From Roseiarcus sp. (lineage in GTDB: Bacteria; Pseudomonadota; Alphaproteobacteria; Rhizobiales; Beijerinckiaceae), in contig JASLHV010000211.1 in NCBI GenBank assembly GCA_030153205.1, forward strand, positions 1-14,004: 14,004 bases of DNA, read 5' to 3'. The translations under genes and the position numbers were made by a program. This document shows positions 1 to 6,603 of the stretch, one piece after another; the stretch's first letter is position 1, and the number at the start of each line of letters is the position of its first letter. The notes under the pieces are model-generated. The model saw only the letters and a program-made list of their open reading frames with translations. It searched no databases and was not told where the DNA came from.

Positions 1-230
1 CGCGGTCGGTTCAGAGTGACGCGACTTGTGAAACGCTCTTTAATTGCCCGATAGCCGACTTCCATATCGGCCAACAAAACTTCGACGCCGTCGTCCGTCA
101 ACGTTCTATGGCGGACTTTCAAAGATTTGCAGAGGGGGACGAAGCTTGGATAGCGCTCGACGTCAGCGACGAGCGCAAACATCTCGGCGGCGGAATGGCG
201 CACGCGGCGCGTTGTTCTGAACGAGGGCAT
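1..230 (-). CDS. COQ10/RatA-type START-like lipid-binding protein (partial)
   Basis: Only the first 76 codons are in the window; the gene runs off the left edge. The protein starts MPSFRTTRRVRHSAAEMFAL, followed by DVERYPSFVPLC and later FTSRVTLNRP. This is the N-terminal pattern of the polyketide-cyclase/START-like family that includes mitochondrial Coq10 and bacterial proteins annotated as RatA-like. Family members bind ubiquinone or similar lipids in a helix-grip fold. The E. coli homologue was described as a ribosome-association toxin, but in alphaproteobacteria a role in respiratory quinone function is more likely (inference). The ATG at 228-230 is preceded on the minus strand by GTGAGGTTA, a good ribosome binding site. 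It is the third gene of the minus-strand run secG - DUF1467 - this gene, 54 nt after DUF1467. Confidence 0.85.
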   Translation of the reverse strand, partial: MPSFRTTRRVRHSAAEMFALVADVERYPSFVPLCKSLKVRHRTLTDDGVEVLLADMEVGYRAIKERFTSRVTLNRP

Positions 231-284
231 TAACCTCACGCCGGCGTATCCGCCGCCTTCAGCCGATCCGACGATCCCGCTCAA

Positions 285-521
285 TCACGGGTTGAACGCC
301 ATATAGGCGTAGAGCGCGGCGAAAAGAATCGCGGAAATCACTGTCGTCCACAAAGCTTTCCGAACCAACATAGGCGCGACCGGGGCGCCGGGGTCGGCCC
401 CGGACGGTAAACTCTGTGCGACGCCGGCCTCGTGCTGCGACTTCACGCCGAATGGCAGGACCGCGAACAGGACAATCCACCAGATCGTAAAATAGGTCGC
501 GATCGCCATTGGCGTCGACAT
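285..521 (-). CDS. DUF1467 family small membrane protein
   Basis: This 78-aa protein has two predicted membrane helices, at about residues 6-24 (ATYFTIWWIVLFAVLPFGV) and 55-75 (LWTTVISAILFAALYAYMAF), joined by a Gly/Ala/Pro-rich loop. The sequence PFGVKSQ right after the first helix is typical of DUF1467, a family of small inner-membrane proteins largely confined to alphaproteobacteria. Their function is unknown. The ATG at 519-521 is preceded by AAAAGGACC, a good ribosome binding site; a second ATG four codons in is less well placed. The gene follows secG by 38 nt on the same strand, so co-transcription is likely. A link to Sec translocation is possible from position only. Confidence 0.88.
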   Translation of the reverse strand: MSTPMAIATYFTIWWIVLFAVLPFGVKSQHEAGVAQSLPSGADPGAPVAPMLVRKALWTTVISAILFAALYAYMAFNP

Positions 522-559
522 CGCTCGTCAGGTCCTTTTCGCGGCCATAGCCGCGAGCC

Positions 560-967
560 TCAAGGCTTGCTCGGCTCGGCCGGCGTCGTAGGAGCGGGCG
601 CGGAACTTGGCGCCGTGGGCGCCTCGTTTTTCTGGTTTTCCATATTCTTGAGCTGGTCCAGCAGATTGCCGGACGGAGCAGGCGTTTTGCTGGCCGGCGC
701 GCTGGTCGTCGAAGGCGCGGCGCTATCCAAAATAGAGCGCGGCGTGCGGCTCCAGCCGGCCAAGATCGACATGATCAGCGACGTTGCGAAAAAGAGAGTG
801 GCGAGAATGGCGGTCGCTCGCGACAAAGCGTTGGCTTGCCCCCTGCCCGTCATAAACCCGCCCCCGCCGCCAATGCCCAGCGCGCCGCCTTCCGAACGCT
901 GCAGTAAGACGACCGCGACCAGCGCGATGACCACCAAAAGGTGAATGACGATCAAGAAACCTTGCAT
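560..967 (-). CDS. secG: Preprotein translocase subunit SecG
   Basis: SecG is the small, non-essential subunit of the SecYEG inner-membrane channel and assists SecA-driven export. The 135-aa protein begins MQGFLIVIHLLVVIALVAVV, a first membrane helix, followed by LLQRSEGG and a glycine-rich loop (GIGGGGGFMTGRG), the SecG hallmark. A second helix follows (about residues 50-70, ATAILATLFFATSLIMSIL) and then a long Ala/Pro/Ser/Thr-rich C-terminal tail, common in alphaproteobacterial SecG. I chose the ATG at 965-967 because MQGFLIVIH is the conserved start; the frame stays open 21 codons upstream to an ATG at 1030 but that extension is not SecG-like. In related genomes tpiA is normally just upstream. 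Here it is 9.4 kb away, so secG probably has its own promoter in the 110 nt before it. Confidence 0.95.
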   Translation of the reverse strand: MQGFLIVIHLLVVIALVAVVLLQRSEGGALGIGGGGGFMTGRGQANALSRATAILATLFFATSLIMSILAGWSRTPRSILDSAAPSTTSAPASKTPAPSGNLLDQLKNMENQKNEAPTAPSSAPAPTTPAEPSKP

Positions 968-1021
968 TGCCTTGTCCTGAAACGCGGTCGTGTGCTTGCC
1001 GCCGCCTTTAAGTCGGGCGGC

Positions 1022-1049
1022 TCCTAGCACGGCGCAAGAGGCCAGTCCA
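1022..1049 (-). promoter_or_regulatory. Candidate secG promoter
   Basis: On the minus strand TGGACT (1044-1049) and CTAGGA (1022-1027) are 16 nt apart and resemble a weak alphaproteobacterial sigma-70 type -35/-10 pair. They would give a leader of roughly 45-50 nt before the secG ATG. The match is imperfect. The main support is that secG needs a start site here, since the gene upstream is an unrelated peptidase. Confidence 0.28.
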
Positions 1050-1079
1050 TTTCTGCGACGATAGGCCTCGCTACGAGGA

Positions 1080-1601
1080 CTAATTGGCGCAGGCGATGAT
1101 CAGTGGGCTCGTCTTGAGGAAGTCCGGCACATTCTTTCGCATGAATACCCCGGTCCGCTGGCCGTCGGCCACATTTTCCGGAAACCACGGCTCCATGCAC
1201 ATGACCGTGGTGGTATCGCCGTTTTGCTGCTGATCGAAGCAAACGTTCATGTGAAAACCGATGACTCCGGGCCCTGGCAGAAACTTCTGCCACACGACGA
1301 TGTTCGGCGCCAAAGTAAGCGGCAACAAACCGCTGATGTCGCGCATTTGAGCGATTTGATCGATCTCAAAGCGGGCCGCCTGCATGTTGAACCGAGGCGT
1401 CGGAACGATTTTATTCATAAAGTCGTCGGCCGAGACCGTGCCGGAATCGGATTGGGACGCAAGATAGTTGAATTCGACGAGCAGGTCATTTTGCGTGGAC
1501 GGCTGCCGAGAATTCGCCGTCAACCACCAGCTCAGGCAAGCGGCCCAGCAACTGAAATTATCGTTCTGCCCGATCGGCGGAAATGACGTGTAGTCGACCA
1601 T
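1080..1601 (-). CDS. Papain-like cysteine peptidase family protein
   Basis: The 173-aa protein starts MVDYTSFPPIGQNDNFSCWA. The spacing Gln12-(5)-Cys18-Trp19-Ala-Ala matches the oxyanion-hole Gln and nucleophile Cys of small papain-fold peptidases (C39-like/AvrRpt2-like group, often annotated papain-like cysteine protease). A candidate His is H117 in GVIGFHMNV, on a predicted strand. The third residue would be E137 in CMEPWF, where relatives usually have Asp or Asn before Pro-Trp. There is no signal peptide or membrane segment, so it is cytoplasmic unless exported by a non-Sec route. The ATG at 1599-1601 follows GGAGGGAGAACC, a strong ribosome binding site. It is divergent from the slipin gene (82 nt apart). 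A 5-bp hairpin (arms 1066-1070 and 1074-1078) follows the TAG stop. Substrate unknown; it may be an effector or a processing peptidase. Family call is fairly sure, activity is inferred. Confidence 0.68.
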   Translation of the reverse strand: MVDYTSFPPIGQNDNFSCWAACLSWWLTANSRQPSTQNDLLVEFNYLASQSDSGTVSADDFMNKIVPTPRFNMQAARFEIDQIAQMRDISGLLPLTLAPNIVVWQKFLPGPGVIGFHMNVCFDQQQNGDTTTVMCMEPWFPENVADGQRTGVFMRKNVPDFLKTSPLIIACAN

Positions 1602-1683
1602 GGTTCTCCCTCCAGCTCATGGTCTATTGTATATTTGGACGACCACATAGAGGCGGAACAAAAAAACTTCAGAGGCGACAGAA
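1602..1683. promoter_or_regulatory. Divergent intergenic region, peptidase/slipin
   Basis: These 82 nt separate two divergent start codons and must hold both promoters. The middle is clearly AT-richer than its surroundings (ctattgtatatttgg at about 1623-1637, and a run of seven A at about 1661-1667). I could not pick a convincing -35/-10 pair for either side. The shared short region makes co-regulation of the two genes plausible. Confidence 0.4.
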
Positions 1684-2475
1684 ATGGTCGAGACAATCCT
1701 TCAATGGATCGCCCTACATCCGATCGAGACGGGCCTTATCGCGATTATCGTGCTTTTATTCCTGCGCTCGATACGCGTCGCCAATCAATATCAACGCGCG
1801 GTCGTTTTCTTTCTCGGCGCTTACAGCCGCACCGCCGGCCCCGGTCTTTACCTCCTTCTTCCCCTTATCGAGTGGCAAGTTGTGCAGGATCTGCGCGTCG
1901 TTACACATGGAATGGAGCAGCAAGAGACGATCACACGCGACAATGTGCCGATCAAGATCAACGCAGTCATCTGGCGGCGTATCGTCAACCCAGCCAAGGC
2001 AGTGATCGAAGTCAGAGATGTCGGCGACGCGGTGCTGCAAGTGGCGGTCACGGCTCTGCGGAAAGAAATCGGCCGCCATTCGCTCGACGACGTGTTGCGT
2101 GAGCAGGACGCGATCTCTGTCGCGCTTCAAGCCGCCATGGACCAAGCGACCGAACCATGGGGCGTCAAGGTCGAGCGGGTCGAGATGAAGAACATAGAAA
2201 TCCCGCCGAGCATGCAGCGCGCCATGGCGCAAGAGGCGGAAGCTTTGCGCGAAAAGCGCGCCCGCATCATCAAAGCCGAAGCCGAACTCAGCGCCGCCGA
2301 GAAACTGCGCGACGCGGCCGCGGTGATCATGCAAGTGCCCGCCGGCCTCGAACTGCGCCGCATGCAAATGCTGACCGAAGTCGGCGCAGAGCAGAACACG
2401 ATGACGATCGTCATGATGCCGAGCGAGTTCGTGGAGCTGGCGCGAAGTCTGAGCGAAGCGGCGAAGAAGGGATGA
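1684..2475 (+). CDS. Slipin family (stomatin-like SPFH) membrane protein
   Basis: This 263-aa protein has one N-terminal membrane helix (about residues 16-29, TGLIAIIVLLFLRS). The SPFH/band-7 domain follows: NQYQRAVVFFLG, GPGLYLLLP, DLRVVTHGMEQQETITRDNV and VERVEMKNIEIPPSM are all slipin signatures. A charged helix at about 180-215 (MAQEAEALREKRARIIKAEA) should form the coiled coil that drives ring assembly. Slipins form oligomers that scaffold membrane microdomains. They usually sit beside an NfeD-type serine peptidase gene; none is present in this window. The peptidase homologue next door, transcribed divergently, is the only candidate partner (inference). The ATG at 1684 has a modest site upstream (AGAGGCGAC) and matches the usual family start. 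Its stop overlaps a small ORF by ATGA. Confidence 0.92.
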   Translation: MVETILQWIALHPIETGLIAIIVLLFLRSIRVANQYQRAVVFFLGAYSRTAGPGLYLLLPLIEWQVVQDLRVVTHGMEQQETITRDNVPIKINAVIWRRIVNPAKAVIEVRDVGDAVLQVAVTALRKEIGRHSLDDVLREQDAISVALQAAMDQATEPWGVKVERVEMKNIEIPPSMQRAMAQEAEALREKRARIIKAEAELSAAEKLRDAAAVIMQVPAGLELRRMQMLTEVGAEQNTMTIVMMPSEFVELARSLSEAAKKG

Positions 2476-2556
2476 AGACCGGAGAAGCATGCGGACGGCG
2501 CGGTCTTAAGCGCGGCGCCAAGTCCCGCTCTTCCCGCGCAGCGAAGCAAAACGGGT

Positions 2557-2700
2557 GAGGTACGGTGAGAGGCTGCCGTTCAGCTTCGACGCTTGAGTTC
2601 TACTTTCCGAGCCCAGCACCGTACCTCCGCCCGCTAAAGCGGTAAGAGAACCCCTTGGCATTGCGGACAATGAAGAGACGTTAGCGGACGCTCTTTCTTC
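2557..2700 (+). promoter_or_regulatory. Structured region upstream of trpB2 (candidate leader RNA)
   Basis: The 291-nt gap between slipin and the TrpB-like gene has several inverted repeats in a row. The first is a perfect 11-bp pair, GAGGTACGGTG (2557-2567) with CACCGTACCTC (2617-2627), enclosing 49 nt that hold a further small stem around TTCGAC (about 2580-2596). Next is CCGC-TAAA-GCGG (2631-2642). Third is an 8-bp stem with one bulged A, AAGAG/CGT (2673-2681) with ACG/CTCTT (2688-2695), followed by the pyrimidine-rich TCTTCTTCCC. The layout resembles a structured leader ending in an attenuator-like hairpin, about 65 nt before the trpB2 start. I do not recognise a known riboswitch. A decayed or purely DNA-level explanation is possible. 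Confidence 0.35.
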
Positions 2701-2766
2701 TTCCCGCGATAGGCCTTATGCTCGCGCCTAACAGAAAGCCTTGGCGTCAAGCTTGGGGGGGGAACC

Positions 2767-4128
2767 ATGACGGACAGCGTTAAATACACGCTCGGCGAAG
2801 AGCGCATTCCGAAGTCCTGGTACAATATCGCGGCCGATCTCCCCGTGCCGCCGCCCGTCCTGCATCCCGGCACCGGCAAGCCGGTCGGCCCCGACGATCT
2901 CGCTCCGCTTTTTCCGATGGCCTTGATCGGCCAGGAGGTCTCTACCGAACGCGCGGTCGAAATCCCTGATCCTATTCGCGATATCTATCGGATGTGGCGC
3001 CCGACGCCGCTCTTTCGAGCGCGGCGGCTCGAAAAGCAGCTCGGCACCAGCGCTCGCATTTTTTACAAATACGAAGGCGTGAGCCCGGCCGGCAGCCATA
3101 AGCCGAATACCGCGGTCGCTCAGGCCTACTACAACAAAGCCGAGGGCGTTACGAAGCTCTCGACGGAGACCGGCGCCGGACAATGGGGCTCGTCCCTCGC
3201 CTTCGCAGGATCGCTCTTCGGCCTCGAAGTCAAAGTCTACATGGTCAAGGTTTCCTACAATCAGAAACCCTATCGCCGGGCGCTGATGGAGACCTATGGC
3301 GCCACCTGCGTGCCGAGCCCAAGCAACGAGACCAACGCCGGGCGAACGATCCTCGCCGCGACGCCGGACTCGCCCGGCAGCCTCGGCATTGCAATTTCAG
3401 AAGCGGTTGAAGTCGCCGCCACAAACGCGGATACGAAATACGCGCTCGGCAGCGTGCTCAATCATGTGCTGCTGCACCAGACGGTGATCGGCCAGGAGGC
3501 GATCGAGCAAATGCAGATGGCCGACGCTTATCCCGACGTTGTCATCGGCTGTGCCGGCGGCGGTTCGAATTTCGCCGGCATCGCCTTTCCGTTCATCGGC
3601 GAGAATATCCGCAACAAACGCAAGACGCGGATCGTCGCGGTCGAACCAGCCGCCTGCCCTTCCCTGACGCGCGGCCGTTACGCCTATGACTTCGGCGACA
3701 CGGGTCACCTGACGCCGCTCGTCAAAATGCATACGCTTGGGTCGACTTTCATTCCGCCCGGTTTCCATGCCGGCGGCCTGCGCTATCACGGCATGGCGCC
3801 CCTGGTCAGCCATTGCAAGGAGCTCGGCCTCATCGAAGCGCGCGCCTATCACCAGACGCCTTGTTTTGAGGCCGGCGTGACTTTCGCGCGCACGGAAGGA
3901 ATCGTACCAGCGCCCGAGTCGACCCACGCCGTCAAAGCAGCGATCGACGAAGCCGTAAAGGCGCGGGATGAAGGAACGTCGCCGGCGATCCTGTTCAATC
4001 TTTCCGGCCACGGGCATTTCGATATGCAGGCCTATATGGACTATTTCGCCGGCAAGCTTCAGGACCAGGATTACGACGACGCGGCGTTGCAAGCCGCGCT
4101 GGCGCAATTGCCCGCGGCGGCGGCGTAA
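2767..4128 (+). CDS. TrpB2-type pyridoxal-phosphate enzyme (tryptophan synthase beta-like)
   Basis: This 453-aa protein belongs to the long TrpB2 branch of tryptophan synthase beta chains. It is longer than canonical TrpB (about 400 aa) and has the extended N-terminal part (RIPKSWYNIAADLPV) and WRPTPLFRARRLEK. The PLP lysine is K112 in GSHKPN, the catalytic Glu is E134 in ETGAGQWG, and the phosphate loop is GGGSN (264-268). NLSGHGHFD near the C-terminus carries the Ser expected to face the PLP ring nitrogen. TrpB condenses indole with L-serine to tryptophan. TrpB2 proteins lack the interface for tight TrpA binding and often act alone on free indole, so the role may be indole salvage or another beta-replacement. 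No trpA is adjacent. The ATG follows a run of eight G, a strong though crude ribosome binding site. Confidence 0.93.
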   Translation: MTDSVKYTLGEERIPKSWYNIAADLPVPPPVLHPGTGKPVGPDDLAPLFPMALIGQEVSTERAVEIPDPIRDIYRMWRPTPLFRARRLEKQLGTSARIFYKYEGVSPAGSHKPNTAVAQAYYNKAEGVTKLSTETGAGQWGSSLAFAGSLFGLEVKVYMVKVSYNQKPYRRALMETYGATCVPSPSNETNAGRTILAATPDSPGSLGIAISEAVEVAATNADTKYALGSVLNHVLLHQTVIGQEAIEQMQMADAYPDVVIGCAGGGSNFAGIAFPFIGENIRNKRKTRIVAVEPAACPSLTRGRYAYDFGDTGHLTPLVKMHTLGSTFIPPGFHAGGLRYHGMAPLVSHCKELGLIEARAYHQTPCFEAGVTFARTEGIVPAPESTHAVKAAIDEAVKARDEGTSPAILFNLSGHGHFDMQAYMDYFAGKLQDQDYDDAALQAALAQLPAAAA

Positions 4129-4191
4129 CAAAGGATCAAGTTCCACCGAAACTATACGCAGGGCTCAGTCAACCATTCTCGCAGTTGGCTC

Positions 4192-4226
4192 CCGCAGGCT
4201 GTCCGGAGTAAATCGGCAGCCTGCGG
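4192..4226 (+). terminator. GC-rich hairpin between trpB2 and the cyclase gene
   Basis: A perfect 10-bp inverted repeat, CCGCAGGCTG (4192-4201) with CAGCCTGCGG (4217-4226), has a 15-nt loop in which CCG/CGG can extend the stem. It ends 21 nt before the ATG of the adenylate cyclase. No T-run follows, so it is a weak intrinsic terminator at best. It may instead trim the trpB2 transcript or lower cyclase translation. The stem is clear; its function is not. Confidence 0.45.
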
Positions 4227-4247
4227 ATAGCGGCAGGCACGGACGGC

Positions 4248-5678
4248 ATGACGAACGTCAACGAGAAGCTCCTGGACGAACGCTTGTCTCGGCTTGAGGC
4301 TGCGCGCCGATGGAGCCCACGCGTACTGTCAAAACTCGAAAGCCATATTAGGTCGGCAGACGATGAGGCTCTTTTCCGCATCAATGCGTTGAGCTTTGCG
4401 AGGGACAAAGCAATTGCCGAAGAAGAGGCGATCGAGCTATTCCTGCATGCCTGCGTGGCCTCCCTTTTCGTTATGGATTGGCTATTACTCTGCCCGAAAT
4501 GCTCTTGCGTCGTCGATAGTTTCCGCAGCCTCAAAAGTGTCAATAATCGTTACCATTGCGGACTTTGCCTAGGCGAGTTCGAGTCCGTACTCGACGAATA
4601 TATCGCTGTCGGTTTCACCCTCAGCGCCGAGGTTCGGCCGCTCGCCTTTCATAGGCCGGAGAGCCTCAGCGCGTGGGATTATTTCTTCGCCTACAAGGGG
4701 CGGCCCGAAGGCCGCGCGCCAAACGGCGCTCCTTTCATCGAATTTCAGAAATCCTCTGCGCGCACCGTGACCTTTCTACCACCCGGAGAAACGACGACCG
4801 TTGAATTAGAGGCCGAGTCCGGGACCGTTTTTGCGGCATGCCACGAAGGAGGCGTCGGAATTCTTTATCACATTGTCGGAGCGCCCTCCTGCCAACCACA
4901 GGCCTTTTCGCTCGAAGTCGATGAGAAAGTTTTGAACCATGAAGAGCGCCTGATCGCGCCCGGCCGCATATCCTTCGCTATCGCAAATCATCGAAAAGAG
5001 CGTGGTGCGCTTTGCCTTTGTGTTCTGCCGCCGGGCGCTCGGCCTGGCGGTCTTCCGCTCAGCTTTGATCCATTCTTGTCTGGCCAACGCCTGGTGACGA
5101 ATCATATCTTTCGCGATCTCTTTCGTTCGGAGTCGGTTCGTTCACGCGAGGGGCTCGGTGTGCGCGACGTGACCGTGCTTTTCACCGACCTGAAAGATTC
5201 GACGGTCCTTTACGACCACGTCGGCGACCTTAACGCTTTCGCGCTAGTACAACGTCATTTCGACCGTCTTCTAGACGTCGTCGTTCGCAATCATGGCGCA
5301 GTTGTCAAGACGATCGGTGACGCTGTTATGGCGGCCTTTCGTGAACCCGTCGAAGCCGTTCGGGCCGCGCTCGAGATGCGCGCCGACATAGCCAGTCTCA
5401 ATGAGCCTGGGCGCTTATTGATCCTCAAGATCGGCATCCATCGTGGACCTGCAATCGTCGTCACGCTCAACGACCGGCTCGACTATTTCGGACAGACGAT
5501 CAACATTGCGTCTCGAATTCAAAATCTCGCCGACGCAAACGAAATCTATCTTTCAGGTGACGTGTGGGAGGCCTCGGGCGTAAAAAGTCTTCTCGCCGTC
5601 CATCAGATCCAAGGTCGGTCCTCTCCGCTCAAGGGCGTTCAAGCCGACATGACGGTTTATCGCGTCTCAGCGTCTTAA
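4248..5678 (+). CDS. Class III adenylate cyclase with N-terminal zinc ribbon (DUF5939-like)
   Basis: This 476-aa soluble protein should make cAMP from ATP. The C-terminal cyclase domain (about 305-476) has the full catalytic set: metal-binding D314 (VLFTDLKDST) and D358 (KTIGDAVMAAF), substrate-binding K354 and D412 (LDYFGQTIN), and transition-state N419 and R423 (NIASR). The Lys/Asp pair points to ATP, not GTP. The N-terminal part (about 1-300) resembles the DUF5939 region found before some bacterial cyclases. It contains a CPKC-(18)-CGLC zinc ribbon (C82, C85, C104, C107) and a beta-rich segment that could sense a ligand. No membrane helix or signal peptide is seen. The ATG at 4248 has only a weak ribosome binding site, and a strong hairpin lies 21 nt upstream, so expression may be low or controlled. 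The gene is 119 nt downstream of trpB2 on the same strand. Confidence 0.9.
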   Translation: MTNVNEKLLDERLSRLEAARRWSPRVLSKLESHIRSADDEALFRINALSFARDKAIAEEEAIELFLHACVASLFVMDWLLLCPKCSCVVDSFRSLKSVNNRYHCGLCLGEFESVLDEYIAVGFTLSAEVRPLAFHRPESLSAWDYFFAYKGRPEGRAPNGAPFIEFQKSSARTVTFLPPGETTTVELEAESGTVFAACHEGGVGILYHIVGAPSCQPQAFSLEVDEKVLNHEERLIAPGRISFAIANHRKERGALCLCVLPPGARPGGLPLSFDPFLSGQRLVTNHIFRDLFRSESVRSREGLGVRDVTVLFTDLKDSTVLYDHVGDLNAFALVQRHFDRLLDVVVRNHGAVVKTIGDAVMAAFREPVEAVRAALEMRADIASLNEPGRLLILKIGIHRGPAIVVTLNDRLDYFGQTINIASRIQNLADANEIYLSGDVWEASGVKSLLAVHQIQGRSSPLKGVQADMTVYRVSAS

Positions 5679-5829
5679 ACGTTGTCGCGATGGCCCTCCT
5701 CTATTCACGGCACGTTCCTGTCGAAGGTCTCGGCTATGTCGACGGGCGCCTTGCTCACGACGTGAATATGATTTGAATAAGCGACCGCGGTCCGCGGCGG
5801 CCCGTTCGAATGAAAGCTTTGGGAGCGCC

Positions 5830-6504
5830 ATGCGCATCGAACCTGTCTTCCTCTTCGACCTCGACGGCACGCTTGTCGACAGCGTTTACCAACACGTCCT
5901 CGCCTGGAAAGAGGCGCTGGATGCAGAAGGGATCGAACTCTCGGTCTGGCGCATTCATCGTAAGGTCGGCATGAGCGGCGGCCTCTTCATGAACCAGCTC
6001 CTGCGCGAAACAGCCACCGACATCAGCATGGAGCGTATGGAGAGGTTGCGTCTTGGTCACTTGGCGGCTTATCGACGCTACGCCGATCAAATCCGTCCCC
6101 TCCCTGGCGCCAAGGAGCTTTTGAACTGGCTCACGGACGCGAATATCCCTTGGGCGATCGCGACCAGCGGCAGAATGGAGACCGCCGCCGTCAACCTCGC
6201 TGCGCTCGACGTCGACCCGGCGAAGATTCCCGTCGTTACCCGCGACCAGGTCAAATACGCAAAGCCTGATCCTGATCTGTTTCTCGCGGCCGCGGCGAGG
6301 CTCAATGCTCCGATCGAAGAAGCTTTCGTCGTCGGCGACAGCATCTGGGACATGCTCGCCGCGCAGCGATGTCGAGCGCTCGGCGTTGGTCTCCTCAGCG
6401 GCGGCTATGGGCTCGACGAATTGCAGCAGTCCGGCGCGTTTCGAGTCTATGAGGATCCCGCCGACATGTTGCGTCATATCGACGAGGTTGGCGGCCGACG
6501 CTAA
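5830..6504 (+). CDS. HAD superfamily hydrolase (subfamily IA phosphatase-like)
   Basis: This 224-aa protein has all four HAD motifs: nucleophile D10 and acid/base D12 in DLDGT, T112 in ATSGR, K145 in YAKPDPDLF, and metal-binding D170/D174 in VVGDSIWD. The helical insert after motif I (about 17-85) is the C1 cap of the phosphoglycolate phosphatase/beta-phosphoglucomutase group, which usually acts on small phosphorylated metabolites. The exact substrate cannot be told. I chose the ATG at 5830, which follows GGGAGCGCC; the frame stays open to a TTG at 5773, but the extra 19 residues (Arg/Ser/Ala-rich) look non-coding and DLDGT normally sits close to the N-terminus. It follows the cyclase by 151 nt and precedes the GST by 99 nt, on the same strand. 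Confidence 0.92.
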   Translation: MRIEPVFLFDLDGTLVDSVYQHVLAWKEALDAEGIELSVWRIHRKVGMSGGLFMNQLLRETATDISMERMERLRLGHLAAYRRYADQIRPLPGAKELLNWLTDANIPWAIATSGRMETAAVNLAALDVDPAKIPVVTRDQVKYAKPDPDLFLAAAARLNAPIEEAFVVGDSIWDMLAAQRCRALGVGLLSGGYGLDELQQSGAFRVYEDPADMLRHIDEVGGRR

Positions 6505-6603
6505 AGCCCGCCCGTGTGATCAAGCGCAATTTCGTGATGAACAATTGCCGCCGCCGACGTTAAAGTGCTGGCGGGTCAACGCGGCGTCTTCAAGGAATTG
6601 TCT

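Noticed and set aside
1756..2490. A 244-codon minus-strand frame opposite the slipin gene
   Set aside because: The slipin reading is a textbook SPFH protein; the antisense product is His/Asp/Arg-rich and shows no domain.
3397..4146. A 249-codon minus-strand frame opposite trpB2
   Set aside because: It mirrors a well-conserved PLP enzyme and has no family features of its own.
5785..5797. CCGCGG-T-CCGCGG tandem palindromes before the HAD gene
   Set aside because: The one-base spacer prevents a useful hairpin, and such GC words are common at this base composition.
5773..5829. TTG-initiated N-terminal extension of the HAD protein
   Set aside because: It adds 19 Arg/Ser/Ala-rich residues before DLDGT, has no ribosome binding site, and an ATG with GGGAGCG lies at the expected place.
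6494..6565. Near-repeat GCCGACGCTAAAG / GCCGACGTTAAAG (6494-6506 and 6553-6565)
   Set aside because: Two 13-mers with one mismatch, the first inside the end of the HAD gene; no further copies and no repeat unit, so probably chance.
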